64,000 bases of DNA from Dyella sp. OK004 (GTDB taxonomy: Bacteria > Pseudomonadota > Gammaproteobacteria > Xanthomonadales > Rhodanobacteraceae), in contig NZ_FOZI01000003.1 of assembly GCF_900114495.1 (NCBI RefSeq), positions 682,001 to 746,000 on the forward strand. Direction: 5' to 3'. Every line of letters begins with the position of its first letter. Position 1 is the first letter of the stretch. Shown in pieces: positions 38,705-47,616 of the stretch. Under the pieces are notes generated by a model, which ran no database searches, was not told where the DNA came from, and saw nothing but the letters and a program-made list of their open reading frames with translations. The position numbers and the translations under genes are program-made.

Positions 38705-40063
38705 GTGACAAAAGCATGGATGGATGCGATAGCGAATTGGCTAGATATGTCACCCCAGAGCAACCCGCTATATCGACGCCACGCCCGCGCCATGCAGCTC
38801 CTTCTACTGTTCATGGCTTCCATGCTTCCCGCCAACTGGCTCTATCACGCTCTGATAGTGGGATTGCCCGCCACCCGCGGGATCGATGTGCTGTTTGCCG
38901 CTGACATGGCGACGGCGCTATCAGCTGGAGTTGCCTTTGCGCTGGTTCGCTGTGGCAAGTTCCACCTGGCCATCACGCTGTTTCTTTCAATGCTTCTACT
39001 CGGCATGGCAGCCAGCGCCCTGGCAGTCGGATTTCAGTTGCTCATGTTCGATCAGACGCACATTCTGCTGAGCCTGGTTGTTGGTGGCCTGGTGCTTGGT
39101 CGCCAAGCGCTATGGACGATATTTTCAACATTGCAGGTGGTCTTTGGCATTGGCATGGCGGTCGACGCCCATCGCCTCGCCGTGACCGGAAAGCCAATAG
39201 CTATCGCTTTCGGCAATGCGCCATCCGTCGTACTCAGCTATCTCGTCATTACGGTCGTCATCGATCGTTGTGTCCATGCATTACTCAAAGCCCTGAAGGA
39301 ATCAAAGACGCGTGGCGAGCAGTTGGTGGCGGAGATCGCAGAACGCGAGCGCGCGCAATCGCAACTGTTCCATGCTCAAAAGATGGAGGCCGTTGGCCGC
39401 GTGGCGGGAGGGATCGCCCACGACTTCGACAATATTCTCAGCGTGATCCTCGGCTATGCAGCTGCGCGCGAGCGTCTGGCAGGCGCGGGCACTCGTGCGT
39501 TGCTGGAAGCTCTGGAAGGTATCGAGCAAGCGACGCGGCGCGCCATGACAGTAAGTCGCCGGCTCCTCACGTTTTCGCGTGATGATAGGGGGCAACCGGA
39601 GCACTTCGATGCGGACCTGGTATTGCGGGAGTTCGCTCCTATGCTGCAGCAATTGTGCGGTGCACGGGTGCGGGTGGAATTACAGCACGCACCCGATGTG
39701 GCGCTCCCCGTCCTCATGGATCGCAGCCGGTTCGAGCTCATGCTGCTGAATCTCGCCGCCAATGCACGCGATGCCATGCCGAGTGGCGGCCGTCTGCGCA
39801 TCTCAACAGATAGTGACGCCACAAATGGCTATGCGGTGCTGACGCTAACGGATACCGGCATGGGCATGGAACCGCAGATTCGCCAGCACATCTTCGAGCC
39901 GTTCTACACCACCAAGCCAGTCCATCAAGGAACCGGGCTTGGGCTCGACGTAGTAAGTCGCGTGATGGATGACTGTGGCGGTGTCATCGAAGTGGACAGT
40001 GCACCGGGGCGGGGAACGCGCTTTACGCTGAAGGTTCCTTTGCAGCGGCGAGCTGGAAATTAG
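38705..40063 (+). CDS. Membrane sensor histidine kinase
   Basis: 452 residues from GTG 38705, chosen for AGAGGA 7 nt upstream; the frame is open further upstream without support. About six membrane helices (residues 30-190) are followed by a short coiled coil (KALKESKTRGEQLVAEIAER). The HisKA H-box GGIAHDFDNIL has His239. The ATPase domain has N-box LNLAANARDAM, G1 DTGMGM, F-box FEPFYTTK and G2 GTGLGLDVV. It has no receiver domain. It is encoded tail to tail with an OmpR-type regulator, whose stop overlaps its own; pairing of the two is likely but not shown. Confidence 0.92.
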   Translation: MTKAWMDAIANWLDMSPQSNPLYRRHARAMQLLLLFMASMLPANWLYHALIVGLPATRGIDVLFAADMATALSAGVAFALVRCGKFHLAITLFLSMLLLGMAASALAVGFQLLMFDQTHILLSLVVGGLVLGRQALWTIFSTLQVVFGIGMAVDAHRLAVTGKPIAIAFGNAPSVVLSYLVITVVIDRCVHALLKALKESKTRGEQLVAEIAERERAQSQLFHAQKMEAVGRVAGGIAHDFDNILSVILGYAAARERLAGAGTRALLEALEGIEQATRRAMTVSRRLLTFSRDDRGQPEHFDADLVLREFAPMLQQLCGARVRVELQHAPDVALPVLMDRSRFELMLLNLAANARDAMPSGGRLRISTDSDATNGYAVLTLTDTGMGMEPQIRQHIFEPFYTTKPVHQGTGLGLDVVSRVMDDCGGVIEVDSAPGRGTRFTLKVPLQRRAGN

Positions 40064-40848
40064 CTACTGACGGATATCAACGCATCATTGGCATCGTTCT
40101 GGTCAACGATGAAGGCATAGCCAACACCGCGCACTGTCACCAATGGAAGCGACTCGCTCTGTTCCCGAGCCTTGCGGCGTAGGCGATACACCAGCATTTC
40201 CAGACGATGCGGGTCGAAGTCATAGACGTCGTTGCAAAGCGTGGCGATAAGCTCCTCACGGGAGACGGCTGCACCCTTGGCCGCCATGAGCAGTTGCAGT
40301 GCACAGCGCTCCGAACCCGACAGCGCGATGGTGGCGTTGCGGGGTGTTGCCAGACACCAGTCGTTCGTTTCCAGGCGCCACTCCGCACGCGAGGGGACCG
40401 AGTCATAGGCAGCTTTCTCTTCAGAACAGGCCGCGATGGGTGTCCGCAAACGACGCGCCAGGCTGTGCAGGCTGGCGGCAAGCACTTCGATATCTACCGG
40501 CTTGGACAGATAGGTATCCGCCCCCGCCACGAGCGAGCGAATGTGATCGCTGCGTTCGTGGTTTCCGGTGAGCATGACGATACCCATGGAGGACAGCTGG
40601 CGCAGATGCTGGGCCACAGTGATGCCGTCTTCGCCGGGTAACCCGATATCCAGTACGGCGATGTCGTATTGATTGGAAAGCATATGCCGGTATAGATCGG
40701 CCGACGTGCGCACGCCGGTAACGGCGAAGCCGTAATCGATAAGACCTGGAATCAGGATGTGCTCGCGCAGAACCTCGTCGTCTTCAAGCACGATGACGCG
40801 CCAGGTGCGTGGCGACGACGCGTTGGTACCGACAACGATTTTTTCCAT
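40060..40848 (-). CDS. OmpR-family response regulator
   Basis: A 262-residue protein with an N-terminal receiver (acidic Asp23-Asp24, phosphoacceptor Asp67 in VLDIGLPGEDG, Thr in MLTGN, Lys in LSKP) and a C-terminal winged helix (LSGSERCALQLLMAAKGAAV, LEMLVYRLRRKA, LVTVRGVGYAF). Its TAA and the kinase TAG overlap on opposite strands. It is the natural candidate partner of that kinase; the neighbouring adhesin or HU-like gene are possible targets. Confidence 0.92.
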   Translation of the reverse strand: MEKIVVGTNASSPRTWRVIVLEDDEVLREHILIPGLIDYGFAVTGVRTSADLYRHMLSNQYDIAVLDIGLPGEDGITVAQHLRQLSSMGIVMLTGNHERSDHIRSLVAGADTYLSKPVDIEVLAASLHSLARRLRTPIAACSEEKAAYDSVPSRAEWRLETNDWCLATPRNATIALSGSERCALQLLMAAKGAAVSREELIATLCNDVYDFDPHRLEMLVYRLRRKAREQSESLPLVTVRGVGYAFIVDQNDANDALISVSS

Positions 40849-40987
40849 GCGGCGCTTCAGCTTTCCATGCGTGGGCTCTTGACTATAACAAGCCCACCCT
40901 CCCCGGCCGTAAGCGGGAAAGCCACGCTATTCGATGTAGTCATCCACCGACAGAATGCATCGCACCCGGCGTCCGGCACCAAGACAC

Positions 40988-41019
40988 AAAAAAACGCGGC
41001 AGCTTTCGCTGCCGCGTTT
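40988..41019 (-). terminator. Rho-independent terminator of the HU-like gene
   Basis: Perfect 12-bp stem (40992-41003 with 41008-41019), loop of 4 nt, then a T7 run on the minus strand. Confidence 0.85.
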
Positions 41020-41033
41020 CTCGCAACCGCTAA

Positions 41034-41408
41034 TTAGGCGGCGGCGTCCTTCAGCTTCTTCAGCGGGCGGATCTTCACCTTCACCGAAGCAGGCTTGGCA
41101 GCGAACCACTGCTCTTCCTTGGTGAAAGGGTTGATGCCCTTGCGCTTCGGCTTGGCCGGAACGCTGATCGCGGAGATCTTCAGCAGACCCGGCAACGTGA
41201 AGGAGCCTGCGCCCTTCTTGTGCACCGAGCCAGCCACGGCGTGTTCCAGCGAAGCCAGCACAGCGCGTACGTCCTTGGCCACGACACCGCTGGCTTCAGC
41301 GATGTGGGCGACCAGCCCGGACTTGCTCAGAGCATCCTTGATCGGCTTGAGCGCGGCCGGCTTGGCGGCGGCCTTGGCAGTGGTCTTCTTGGCGGCTTTC
41401 TTGGCCAT
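41034..41408 (-). CDS. HU-family DNA-binding protein with Lys/Ala-rich N-terminal extension
   Basis: A 124-residue nucleoid-type protein. The HU/IHF fold covers about residues 22-124: the helical body (KDALSKSGLVAHIAEASGVV, VRAVLASLEHAVAGSV), the beta-arm (GSFTLPGLLKISAISVPAKP, RKGINPFTKEEQWFAAKPAS) and the final VKVKIRPLKKLKDA. An N-terminal tail of AKK/TAK repeats (about 20 residues) is an addition absent from classical HU and probably strengthens DNA binding. It is monocistronic with a strong terminator. Confidence 0.93.
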   Translation of the reverse strand: MAKKAAKKTTAKAAAKPAALKPIKDALSKSGLVAHIAEASGVVAKDVRAVLASLEHAVAGSVHKKGAGSFTLPGLLKISAISVPAKPKRKGINPFTKEEQWFAAKPASVKVKIRPLKKLKDAAA

Positions 41409-41510
41409 ACATTCCCCGTAGTTATTGGTGGGTTTGGGTAACCGGTGTGCCTTTCGGCAGGTGGAATGTATGGCAAGCGAGCGACTACGCCAAGACGTTA
41501 GTGCACAAAT

Positions 41511-41524
41511 ATGTCTTCAGACAT
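41511..41524. promoter_or_regulatory. Perfect inverted repeat upstream of the HU-like gene
   Basis: ATGTCT-TC-AGACAT lies about 105 bp before the HU-like start and just after zipA, next to two T-rich runs. It is a possible operator; no regulator is assigned. Confidence 0.35.
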
Positions 41525-41581
41525 GGGTTTTTGAGGGTTTTTTTTGCATTTCCCCGGACACCCCACCCATTTCGGCCGATA

Positions 41582-42577
41582 TCAGCGGCCGAAAATGATC
41601 TCTTTGCCTTCGTGATCGCGGTCCCAGCCGCGCAGTTCGTCCCGGATATGGGCGATGCGCTGGCGACCCAGAGCGTTGCGTTCTTCGTCCAGCACCTGCC
41701 CGTCCAGCAGCTCGGCCAGGCGCTGCGCCGTGGGCAGCATGGCGTCCCAGGCATCGAGCGCAGGAATCGGCGCAGGCAGGGTCATGAAGAAGCTCAGGCC
41801 CGGTGTGCGCAGCGCATCGAGGCGGCTCAGGTCAAAGTTGCCCGGCTTGAGCATGTTGGCCACGCTGAAGATCGGACCCTGCTCGCGCTTGCCGTCGACC
41901 AAGCGGTGGTAAATGCCCATGTCGCCGAATTCCAGGCCGGCCTTTTCCGCCGCGACGATCAGATCGGCACCGTTGAAGGGAGCACCTTCGCGGGCCATCA
42001 CAAACAGGGTGACGATGCGCTCGACGGGCAGTTGCGCGGGACGGCGGCCCAGATCGGAGCGCGGCGGCACACGTGGTGCGGGAGCCGGAGCCGGTGCGGG
42101 CGCAGGCGCGGTACTACGCAGCGATGGCTCGGGCGCGGCCACCTTGGCCAGCGGATCGGCCAGTAGCTGTTCCGGTGGCGCGCGCAGGGTTTCGATGATG
42201 GAAGCGGCAGCGCTCGACGGCTTGATCAGCGGGGCTGCGGCCACCCGCTCGCCGGAGAGCGTGGCGCCGAGACGCTCGAGTTCCTCGCGCAACCCCATGT
42301 CCAGCTCGCCTTGCTTTGGCGCAGGTTGGTCGACACCGTCCAGGCGGAAGTCGTCCCGCGCACTGAAGGGGCGCTCGCCATCAGCGACATCGGCATCGCC
42401 GAACGTAGGCTCACGACGCTCCTCGTTGCCCGATCCCGGCATGACACGGCGCTTGCCCTGCTCTTTCCTGGGCTGGCCGAACAGCCAGATCAGCGCCAGC
42501 ACAATCAGGCCGACGATCAACAATGGAATACCAACCGCGGGATTCCACGCAAAAGCAAGCACGGGTTGCACGGTCAT
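41582..42577 (-). CDS. zipA: Cell division protein ZipA
   Basis: 331 residues from ATG 42577, which has GAGGAG 7 nt upstream (ATG 42583 is too close to it). An N-terminal membrane anchor (VGIPLLIVGLIVLALIWLFG) is followed by a charged then Pro/Ala-rich linker (APAPAPAPAPAPRVPP) and the FtsZ-binding domain (about 190-325; IVTLFVMAREGAPFNGADLI, GDMGIYHRLVDGK, FSVANMLKPGNFDL). It tethers the Z ring to the membrane. It lies 11 nt downstream of smc, the usual gammaproteobacterial order. Confidence 0.93.
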   Translation of the reverse strand: MTVQPVLAFAWNPAVGIPLLIVGLIVLALIWLFGQPRKEQGKRRVMPGSGNEERREPTFGDADVADGERPFSARDDFRLDGVDQPAPKQGELDMGLREELERLGATLSGERVAAAPLIKPSSAAASIIETLRAPPEQLLADPLAKVAAPEPSLRSTAPAPAPAPAPAPRVPPRSDLGRRPAQLPVERIVTLFVMAREGAPFNGADLIVAAEKAGLEFGDMGIYHRLVDGKREQGPIFSVANMLKPGNFDLSRLDALRTPGLSFFMTLPAPIPALDAWDAMLPTAQRLAELLDGQVLDEERNALGRQRIAHIRDELRGWDRDHEGKEIIFGR

Positions 42578-42588
42578 AGACATTCTCC

Positions 42589-45500
42589 TCAGGCTGCGCC
42601 GGCGAGTTTAGCCGCTTCGGCCAGGTCGACCTGCACCAGGCGCGACACGCCCGGTTCACGCATGGTCACGCCGCAGAGCTGCGAGGCCGCTTCCATGGTG
42701 GCCTTGTTGTGGCTGACGAAGATGAACTGCACCTTCTCGCTCATCTCCCGCACCATGCTGGAGAAGCGACCCACGTTGGCTTCGTCCAGCGGCGCGTCCA
42801 CCTCGTCCAGCAGGCAGAACGGCGCGGGGTTGAGGCCGAAGATGGCGAACACCAGCGACACCGCGGTAAGCGCCTTCTCGCCGCCGGACAGCAGGGTGAT
42901 GTTGGACACACGCTTGCCCGGCGGGCGCGCCATGATCGCTACGCCGGTGTCGAGCAGGTCGTCGCCGGTCAATTCCAGATAGGCATGGCCGCCGCCGAAC
43001 AGGCGCGGAAACAGCTCCTGCACGCCGGCGTTGACGCGGTCGAAGGTTTCCTTGAAGCGCTGGCGCGTCTCGCGGTCGATCTTCTTGATCGCGCCTTCCA
43101 GCGTTTCCATGGCGCTGGCGAGGTCGGCTAGCTGGTTGTCGAGGTAGTTCTTGCGCTCGCTCTGCTCGGCATGCTCCTGGATCGCGGCCAGGTTGACCGG
43201 CTCCAGGCGCTGGATCTTCTGCGCGATATCGGTGAGCTGCGAACGCCACTGGCCGGCATCAATATCTTCGGCCAGCTCGGCCAGCAGCGCCTCCAGCTCC
43301 AGACCGGAAGCGGAGATGGCTTCGGCCAGCTGCTGGGCGCGGAGATGCAGCGCCTGCGCGGCGAGGCGCTTCTCGGAAAGGCTTTCGCGCAGCTTGTTGA
43401 GGCCTTGCTCGATGCGCTGGCGCTCTTGCTCCAGGCGGCGGAATTCCGCGTCGCAATCTTCCAGTGCGCGACGCGCTTCGACCAATTGCTTATCCACCAA
43501 CAGGCGCTGGTCGAGATAGGTCTGGCGTTCGGCTTCCAGCTCGGCGATCGGGTCGGAGCCAGCGGCCAGCTGGTCGGTGATCTCGGTGCGGCGCGCTTCG
43601 ATCTGGCGGATCTGGGCGTCCATGCGCGACAGCGACTGCTCCAGCGAGCTCAGTGCGGAACGCTTGGATTCCATGCCCAGCGCCAGCGCATGCGCCTGGT
43701 CGGCGGCCTCGCGGGCGTTCATGCGGGCTTCTTCGCGCGCTTCGAGCAAGGCGCGGCGTTCGTTTTCAAGCTCGCGGCGCTGGTCTTCCAGGTCGCCCAT
43801 GTTGCCGACGGACTCGTCCAGGCGCGCCCGCGCTTCGCGGGTCTGGCCCTGCAACTCGTCCAGCTGGTTGATCAGGTCTCCCAGCTCACCAGCCACCTTC
43901 TCGGCACGGGCGCGGGCGGTTTCCATCTTGCCGCGATGGCTTTGCAGCTGACCCGCCAGTTCGGATTGGCGACGATGGGCGTTGTACAGCTCACGCTGCG
44001 CGTCGTCGCGCGCACGCTCAGCCTCGAACTTGTTCGTGCGCAGATCGTCGAGCTGGCCGGTAGCTTCCTCGATGTGCGCTTCCAGCGTGGCGATCTGCTC
44101 GGCCAGCATCCGCATCTCGCGCTCACGGGCCAGGATGCCCACCTGGTTGCCTTGCGCCCGACGCACGCGCGCCCAACCCGGACCCAGCCATTCGCCGCTG
44201 CGGGTCATCACCGACTGGTACGGGGCCAAGGCGGACAGCGAAGCGACACGCTGGTCGGCCTCCTGCAGATTCTCGGCGGTCAGCACGTGGCTGAGAATGG
44301 CGACCGCTGCGGCCGGACCACGCACGTGCGCTGCCAACGTACCGGCCGTGTTGACGCCGCCTTCCGCGGCATCGAGCAAGGCGATATCAGCGTTTTCGAG
44401 GCCACCGAACTCGTTGGCGAGCGCGTGCGAGCCATCGACCAGCACGCTATCCAGGAAACCTGCCAGCGCCGTTTCCACGGCGGTTTCCCAGCCCGCTTCC
44501 ACCTGCAAGGCCTCGCCGAGACGGCGCGACTTGTCCAGGCCGAGACGCGACAGCCAACCACTGGCAGCACTCTCCTCCTGTCCCAACGCAGCGTGCTGCA
44601 GCGCTTCCAGCGACGCCTGACGGCCACGGGCGGTCTGCAGTTGTTGGCGTGCCTCATTGAGCGCGGACTGCACCTGGCGCTCTTCGTCCAGCACCTTCTC
44701 GTGACTCAGCTTGTGCTGGTCGAGCAGGCTCCCGAGCGATTCGACACGCTCGCGCTGGGTGTCGTGTTCCTGATGCAACTGTTCGGAGGCGGCGTCGAGA
44801 CCGGCGACATCGGTAGCCTTCTGCTCGGCGTCCAGCGCCTCGCGACGCTTGGACAGGTCGATCGCCTGGCGGTCGAGGTAGGCGAGCTTGGTGCGCTCCA
44901 CTTCCGCCGCGCGGCTCGCTTCACCAGCAGTACGCGTGTAGCTGTCCCAGCGCTGCTGCCAGTCGGCCAGTTTGGTTTCGGTATCGCGCTGGGCGTCGGC
45001 GGTATCGTCCTGCATTTGCTGCAGGGCTTCGAGCTTCGGCTCGCCTTCGGCCAGGGCCATGCGCAGCGTTTCGACCTGATCACGGTCGGTGGTGATGTGC
45101 GCGGCCAGCTCGGCGTGTTCACGTTCGGTGTCGCCATGGGCGCGCTGCAGACGTTCGGCCGTTTCCTTGTTGAAGCGCACCTGCTGTTCGACGCGGGCGA
45201 TCTCGGCGCCGACCTTGTAGACCTCGCCCTGCACCACGTTCAAATGTTCGCTGGCCGCGGTGTGGCGCTCGCGCACGCTTTCCAGCTGGGCTTCGACGTG
45301 ACGCTGTTCGGCCACGTGTTTTTCGATCTCGGTTTCGGCAGCGGAGAGTCCCGCGCCTTCGCCATCGTGCTGGCTCTTCAGGCCGCGGTATTCCAGCGCG
45401 CGCAGCTCGGCTTCCTTGCGGGTCTGCTCTTCCTTCAAGGCTTTCCAGCGCTCGGCGGCACGGGCCTGGCGGTTGAGGTGTTCGAGCTGCTTGTCCACTT

Positions 45501-46098
45501 CGTCGCGCACGTCTTTCACGCGGTCCAGATTCTCGCGGGTGGACTTGATGCGGCTCTCGGTTTCCTTGCGGCGCTCCTTGTACTTGGAGATGCCTGCGGC
45601 CTCTTCCAGATGCACACGCAGCTCGTCTGGAGCAGCCTCGACGATCTGGCTGATCATGCCCTGCTCGATGATCGAGTAGCTGCGCGGCCCCAGACCGGTG
45701 CCCAGGAACAGATCGGTGATATCGCGGCGGCGACAGCGCGCACCATTGAGAAAGTACGCCGACTGCCCGTCGCGCGTCACCTGGCGCTTCACCGAGATCT
45801 CGGCGTACTGCCCGTACTCGCCCTGGATGGTGCCGTCGCCGTTGTCGAAGATCAGCTCGACCGTGGCCTGGCCCACTGGCTTGCGCGAATTGGAGCCGGA
45901 GAAGATCACGTCAGTGAGCGAGTCGCCACGCAGGCGGCTGGCCGCGCTTTCGCCCATTACCCAGCGGATGGCGTCGATGATGTTGGACTTGCCGCAGCCA
46001 TTCGGACCCACCACGCCGGTCATATTGGTCGGCAGATGCAGGGTGGTCGGATCGACGAAGGACTTAAAGCCGGCGAGTTTGATCGTGGTCAGGCGCAT
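42589..46098 (-). CDS. smc: Chromosome segregation protein SMC
   Basis: A 1169-residue condensin-type ATPase of normal length. Walker A GPNGCGKS is at residues 31-38, long coiled coils (about 165-510 and 680-1010) flank a hinge (about 520-665), and the C-terminal head has the signature LLSGGEKALTA and Walker B FCLLDEVDAPLDEAN. It organises and segregates the chromosome, normally with ScpA and ScpB, which are not in this window. It is followed by zipA. A near-perfect 20-bp palindrome lies about 98 bp upstream. Confidence 0.97.
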   Translation of the reverse strand: MRLTTIKLAGFKSFVDPTTLHLPTNMTGVVGPNGCGKSNIIDAIRWVMGESAASRLRGDSLTDVIFSGSNSRKPVGQATVELIFDNGDGTIQGEYGQYAEISVKRQVTRDGQSAYFLNGARCRRRDITDLFLGTGLGPRSYSIIEQGMISQIVEAAPDELRVHLEEAAGISKYKERRKETESRIKSTRENLDRVKDVRDEVDKQLEHLNRQARAAERWKALKEEQTRKEAELRALEYRGLKSQHDGEGAGLSAAETEIEKHVAEQRHVEAQLESVRERHTAASEHLNVVQGEVYKVGAEIARVEQQVRFNKETAERLQRAHGDTEREHAELAAHITTDRDQVETLRMALAEGEPKLEALQQMQDDTADAQRDTETKLADWQQRWDSYTRTAGEASRAAEVERTKLAYLDRQAIDLSKRREALDAEQKATDVAGLDAASEQLHQEHDTQRERVESLGSLLDQHKLSHEKVLDEERQVQSALNEARQQLQTARGRQASLEALQHAALGQEESAASGWLSRLGLDKSRRLGEALQVEAGWETAVETALAGFLDSVLVDGSHALANEFGGLENADIALLDAAEGGVNTAGTLAAHVRGPAAAVAILSHVLTAENLQEADQRVASLSALAPYQSVMTRSGEWLGPGWARVRRAQGNQVGILAREREMRMLAEQIATLEAHIEEATGQLDDLRTNKFEAERARDDAQRELYNAHRRQSELAGQLQSHRGKMETARARAEKVAGELGDLINQLDELQGQTREARARLDESVGNMGDLEDQRRELENERRALLEAREEARMNAREAADQAHALALGMESKRSALSSLEQSLSRMDAQIRQIEARRTEITDQLAAGSDPIAELEAERQTYLDQRLLVDKQLVEARRALEDCDAEFRRLEQERQRIEQGLNKLRESLSEKRLAAQALHLRAQQLAEAISASGLELEALLAELAEDIDAGQWRSQLTDIAQKIQRLEPVNLAAIQEHAEQSERKNYLDNQLADLASAMETLEGAIKKIDRETRQRFKETFDRVNAGVQELFPRLFGGGHAYLELTGDDLLDTGVAIMARPPGKRVSNITLLSGGEKALTAVSLVFAIFGLNPAPFCLLDEVDAPLDEANVGRFSSMVREMSEKVQFIFVSHNKATMEAASQLCGVTMREPGVSRLVQVDLAEAAKLAGAA

Positions 46099-46195
46099 GC
46101 GGAATCCGCGGAAACTCTAGAGGGGACCCAGCAACCGTGGGCGACAAGGCACTGTGCCAAACGCGAAGCGGGGTCGCAATGCATTTTGACAATAG

Positions 46196-46215
46196 GTGTA
46201 ATCTTAAGAATACAC
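46196..46215. promoter_or_regulatory. 20-bp near-perfect palindrome upstream of smc
   Basis: GTGTAATCTTAAGAATACAC is symmetric at 18 of 20 positions around CTTAAG. It sits in an AT-rich patch (about 46180-46250) that contrasts with the GC-rich surroundings, between the bolA stop and the smc start. A TTGACA at 46186-46191 on the plus strand overlaps the left side. It is probably a regulator site; the protein is unknown. Confidence 0.5.
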
Positions 46216-46240
46216 GCTATGTTAATGTTATTAAACAAAT

Positions 46241-46504
46241 TTACTGATCAGGTGCTTTAGCATCGATAGACAGGGCGTGGATGCCGTTGTCCATCAGCCC
46301 TTCCAGCGCCGCGTAAATCATGCGGTGGCGTTTGAGCGGCAGCTGGCCAGCGAAGGCGGTGCTGACGATGCGCACGTGGAAATGCCCCTTGCCGTCATTG
46401 GCGTGGCCTGCGTGCTTGTAGCCCTCGTCCAGCACGTCCAGCTCCAGCGGCGCCAGGGCCGCCTGCAGGCGGCCGCGAATCTGCTCGACCATGGCTGTGG
46501 TCAT
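46241..46504 (-). CDS. BolA-family protein
   Basis: An 87-residue BolA-like protein, typically a partner of monothiol glutaredoxins in iron-sulfur or stress pathways. Features are QIRGRLQAALAPLELDVLDE at the N-terminus, the GHFHVRIVSTAF core, and KRHRMIYAALEGLM with a final IHALSIDAKAP. It starts 2 nt downstream of the YciI-like gene stop, an order (yciI-bolA) common in related bacteria. Confidence 0.92.
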   Translation of the reverse strand: MTTAMVEQIRGRLQAALAPLELDVLDEGYKHAGHANDGKGHFHVRIVSTAFAGQLPLKRHRMIYAALEGLMDNGIHALSIDAKAPDQ

Positions 46505-46506
46505 GA

Positions 46507-46806
46507 TCAGGGCAACACCTTGCGGAAGGGCTTGACCGACACGCTAGCGTAGACGCCGGCCGCCACATACGGATCGGCCTTGGCCCAGCTTTCCGCATCG
46601 GCCAGCGAGGCGAACTCCGCCACGATCAGGCTGCCGGTGAAACCGGCCGGACCCGGGTCTTCCGCATCGATGGCCGGGAACGGACCGGCCAGCAACATGC
46701 GGCCCTGCTCCTGCAATTGCTTCAGGCGCTCGAGATGCGCCGGCCGCGCCGACAGGCGCGCTTCCAGCGAGTTGGGGACGTCGGTGCCGACGATGGCGTA
46801 CCACAT
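46507..46806 (-). CDS. YciI-family protein
   Basis: A 99-residue ferredoxin-like-fold protein. The start ATG 46806 opens [17 protein letters not shown] as in YciI; the longer frame to 46872 is not similar. Conserved features are [23 protein letters not shown], the [16 protein letters not shown] stretch with the usual His/Asp pair, and [21 protein letters not shown]. The biochemical role is unsettled. It is co-transcribed with bolA. Confidence 0.92.
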   Translation of the reverse strand: MWYAIVGTDVPNSLEARLSARPAHLERLKQLQEQGRMLLAGPFPAIDAEDPGPAGFTGSLIVAEFASLADAESWAKADPYVAAGVYASVSVKPFRKVLP

Positions 46807-46874
46807 GGCTAAGGTTCCGCGCAGAGGAAACGGCGATTTTAGCCGACTGCGCCCATTGCTGCGGCAACGCATAG

Positions 46875-46992
46875 TTGTAGGAGCGCACCCTGCGCGCGAA
46901 AGCCCTGCGCAAGCAGGGCTATGCCCTTTTCCGGTGTAGCAAAAGCGGCCCCGCTAACGCAGGGCTTTCGCGCACAGGGTGCGCTCCTACAA
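46875..46992. repeat. Inverted pair of 35-bp REP-like units
   Basis: Arms 46875-46909 and 46958-46992 are reverse complements at 34 of 35 positions (TTGTAGGAGCGCACCCTG at the outer ends), 48 bp apart. The second arm covers the last codon and stop of the phosphatase gene. Such doublets are typical of dispersed intergenic palindromes in Xanthomonadales, and a stem of this length can protect or end transcripts. Confidence 0.7.
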
Positions 46993-47613
46993 GGCGTTTG
47001 CCGGAGCGGAGGTGTCGTCAGGCATCAGATGCTCCTGCACCAGCTCGGTGGCACCCGGTATCAACCGCCCCTGATGATCGAAATGCATTACCACCAGCCA
47101 GCCAAAAACATCGGCGGGCCACTTGCCCTTGGGCAATAGCGTTTTCGGATCAACGCCGAATGCCTCGATCAACGCGGGGATTTCCCCGTGATGCCAGCAG
47201 ATCAGGATGCGGCGCCCATGCGTGTCGGAACGCAGCGACTCGACCAGCGGTTTGACTTGATCGTCGCTGTAGCGGTTATCGACCGGCAGGCTGAGCGCCT
47301 GGCTCAACGGTTTGATGGTCAGGCGTGGTCGCATGCTGTGCTTGGAGTCGGCGGTCGCCACCAAGGTATCTGGCATAGCGGCTTGCCCGCCGAGCGTCAG
47401 ATGCTTGAAGTAGTCAACATAGGCGCGGGCGCGCGCCTCGCCCGCAGGTGTCAATCCGGCGCCCTCATCCGGTTTTTCGGCATGACGAATGATCATGACG
47501 GTCGCGTCCACCAGACCATCGGCCGGCCGACGCTCGTCGTGATGTTTGGCTGAAGCAAGCGCCGGCGACAGCCCGGCCAACGCGAATAACGCAAGGGCCA
47601 GGAACCGGCGCAT
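46987..47613 (-). CDS. Exported histidine-phosphatase-family protein
   Basis: A 208-residue protein with a Sec signal (LALALFALAGLSPALASA). The catalytic RHG-type motif reads MIIRHAEKP (phospho-His), and the second His pair is ILICWHHGEIP. The middle is shorter than in phytase-type members. It is probably a periplasmic phosphatase; the substrate is unknown. It lies 3 nt downstream of lysS. Confidence 0.85.
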   Translation of the reverse strand: MRRFLALALFALAGLSPALASAKHHDERRPADGLVDATVMIIRHAEKPDEGAGLTPAGEARARAYVDYFKHLTLGGQAAMPDTLVATADSKHSMRPRLTIKPLSQALSLPVDNRYSDDQVKPLVESLRSDTHGRRILICWHHGEIPALIEAFGVDPKTLLPKGKWPADVFGWLVVMHFDHQGRLIPGATELVQEHLMPDDTSAPANAL

Positions 47614-47616
47614 CGC

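Noticed and set aside
43171-46260. A 1029-codon plus-strand open frame opposite smc
   Set aside because: It is antisense to a full, motif-complete SMC gene. Long opposing frames are expected in GC-rich codon usage and this one shows no domain.
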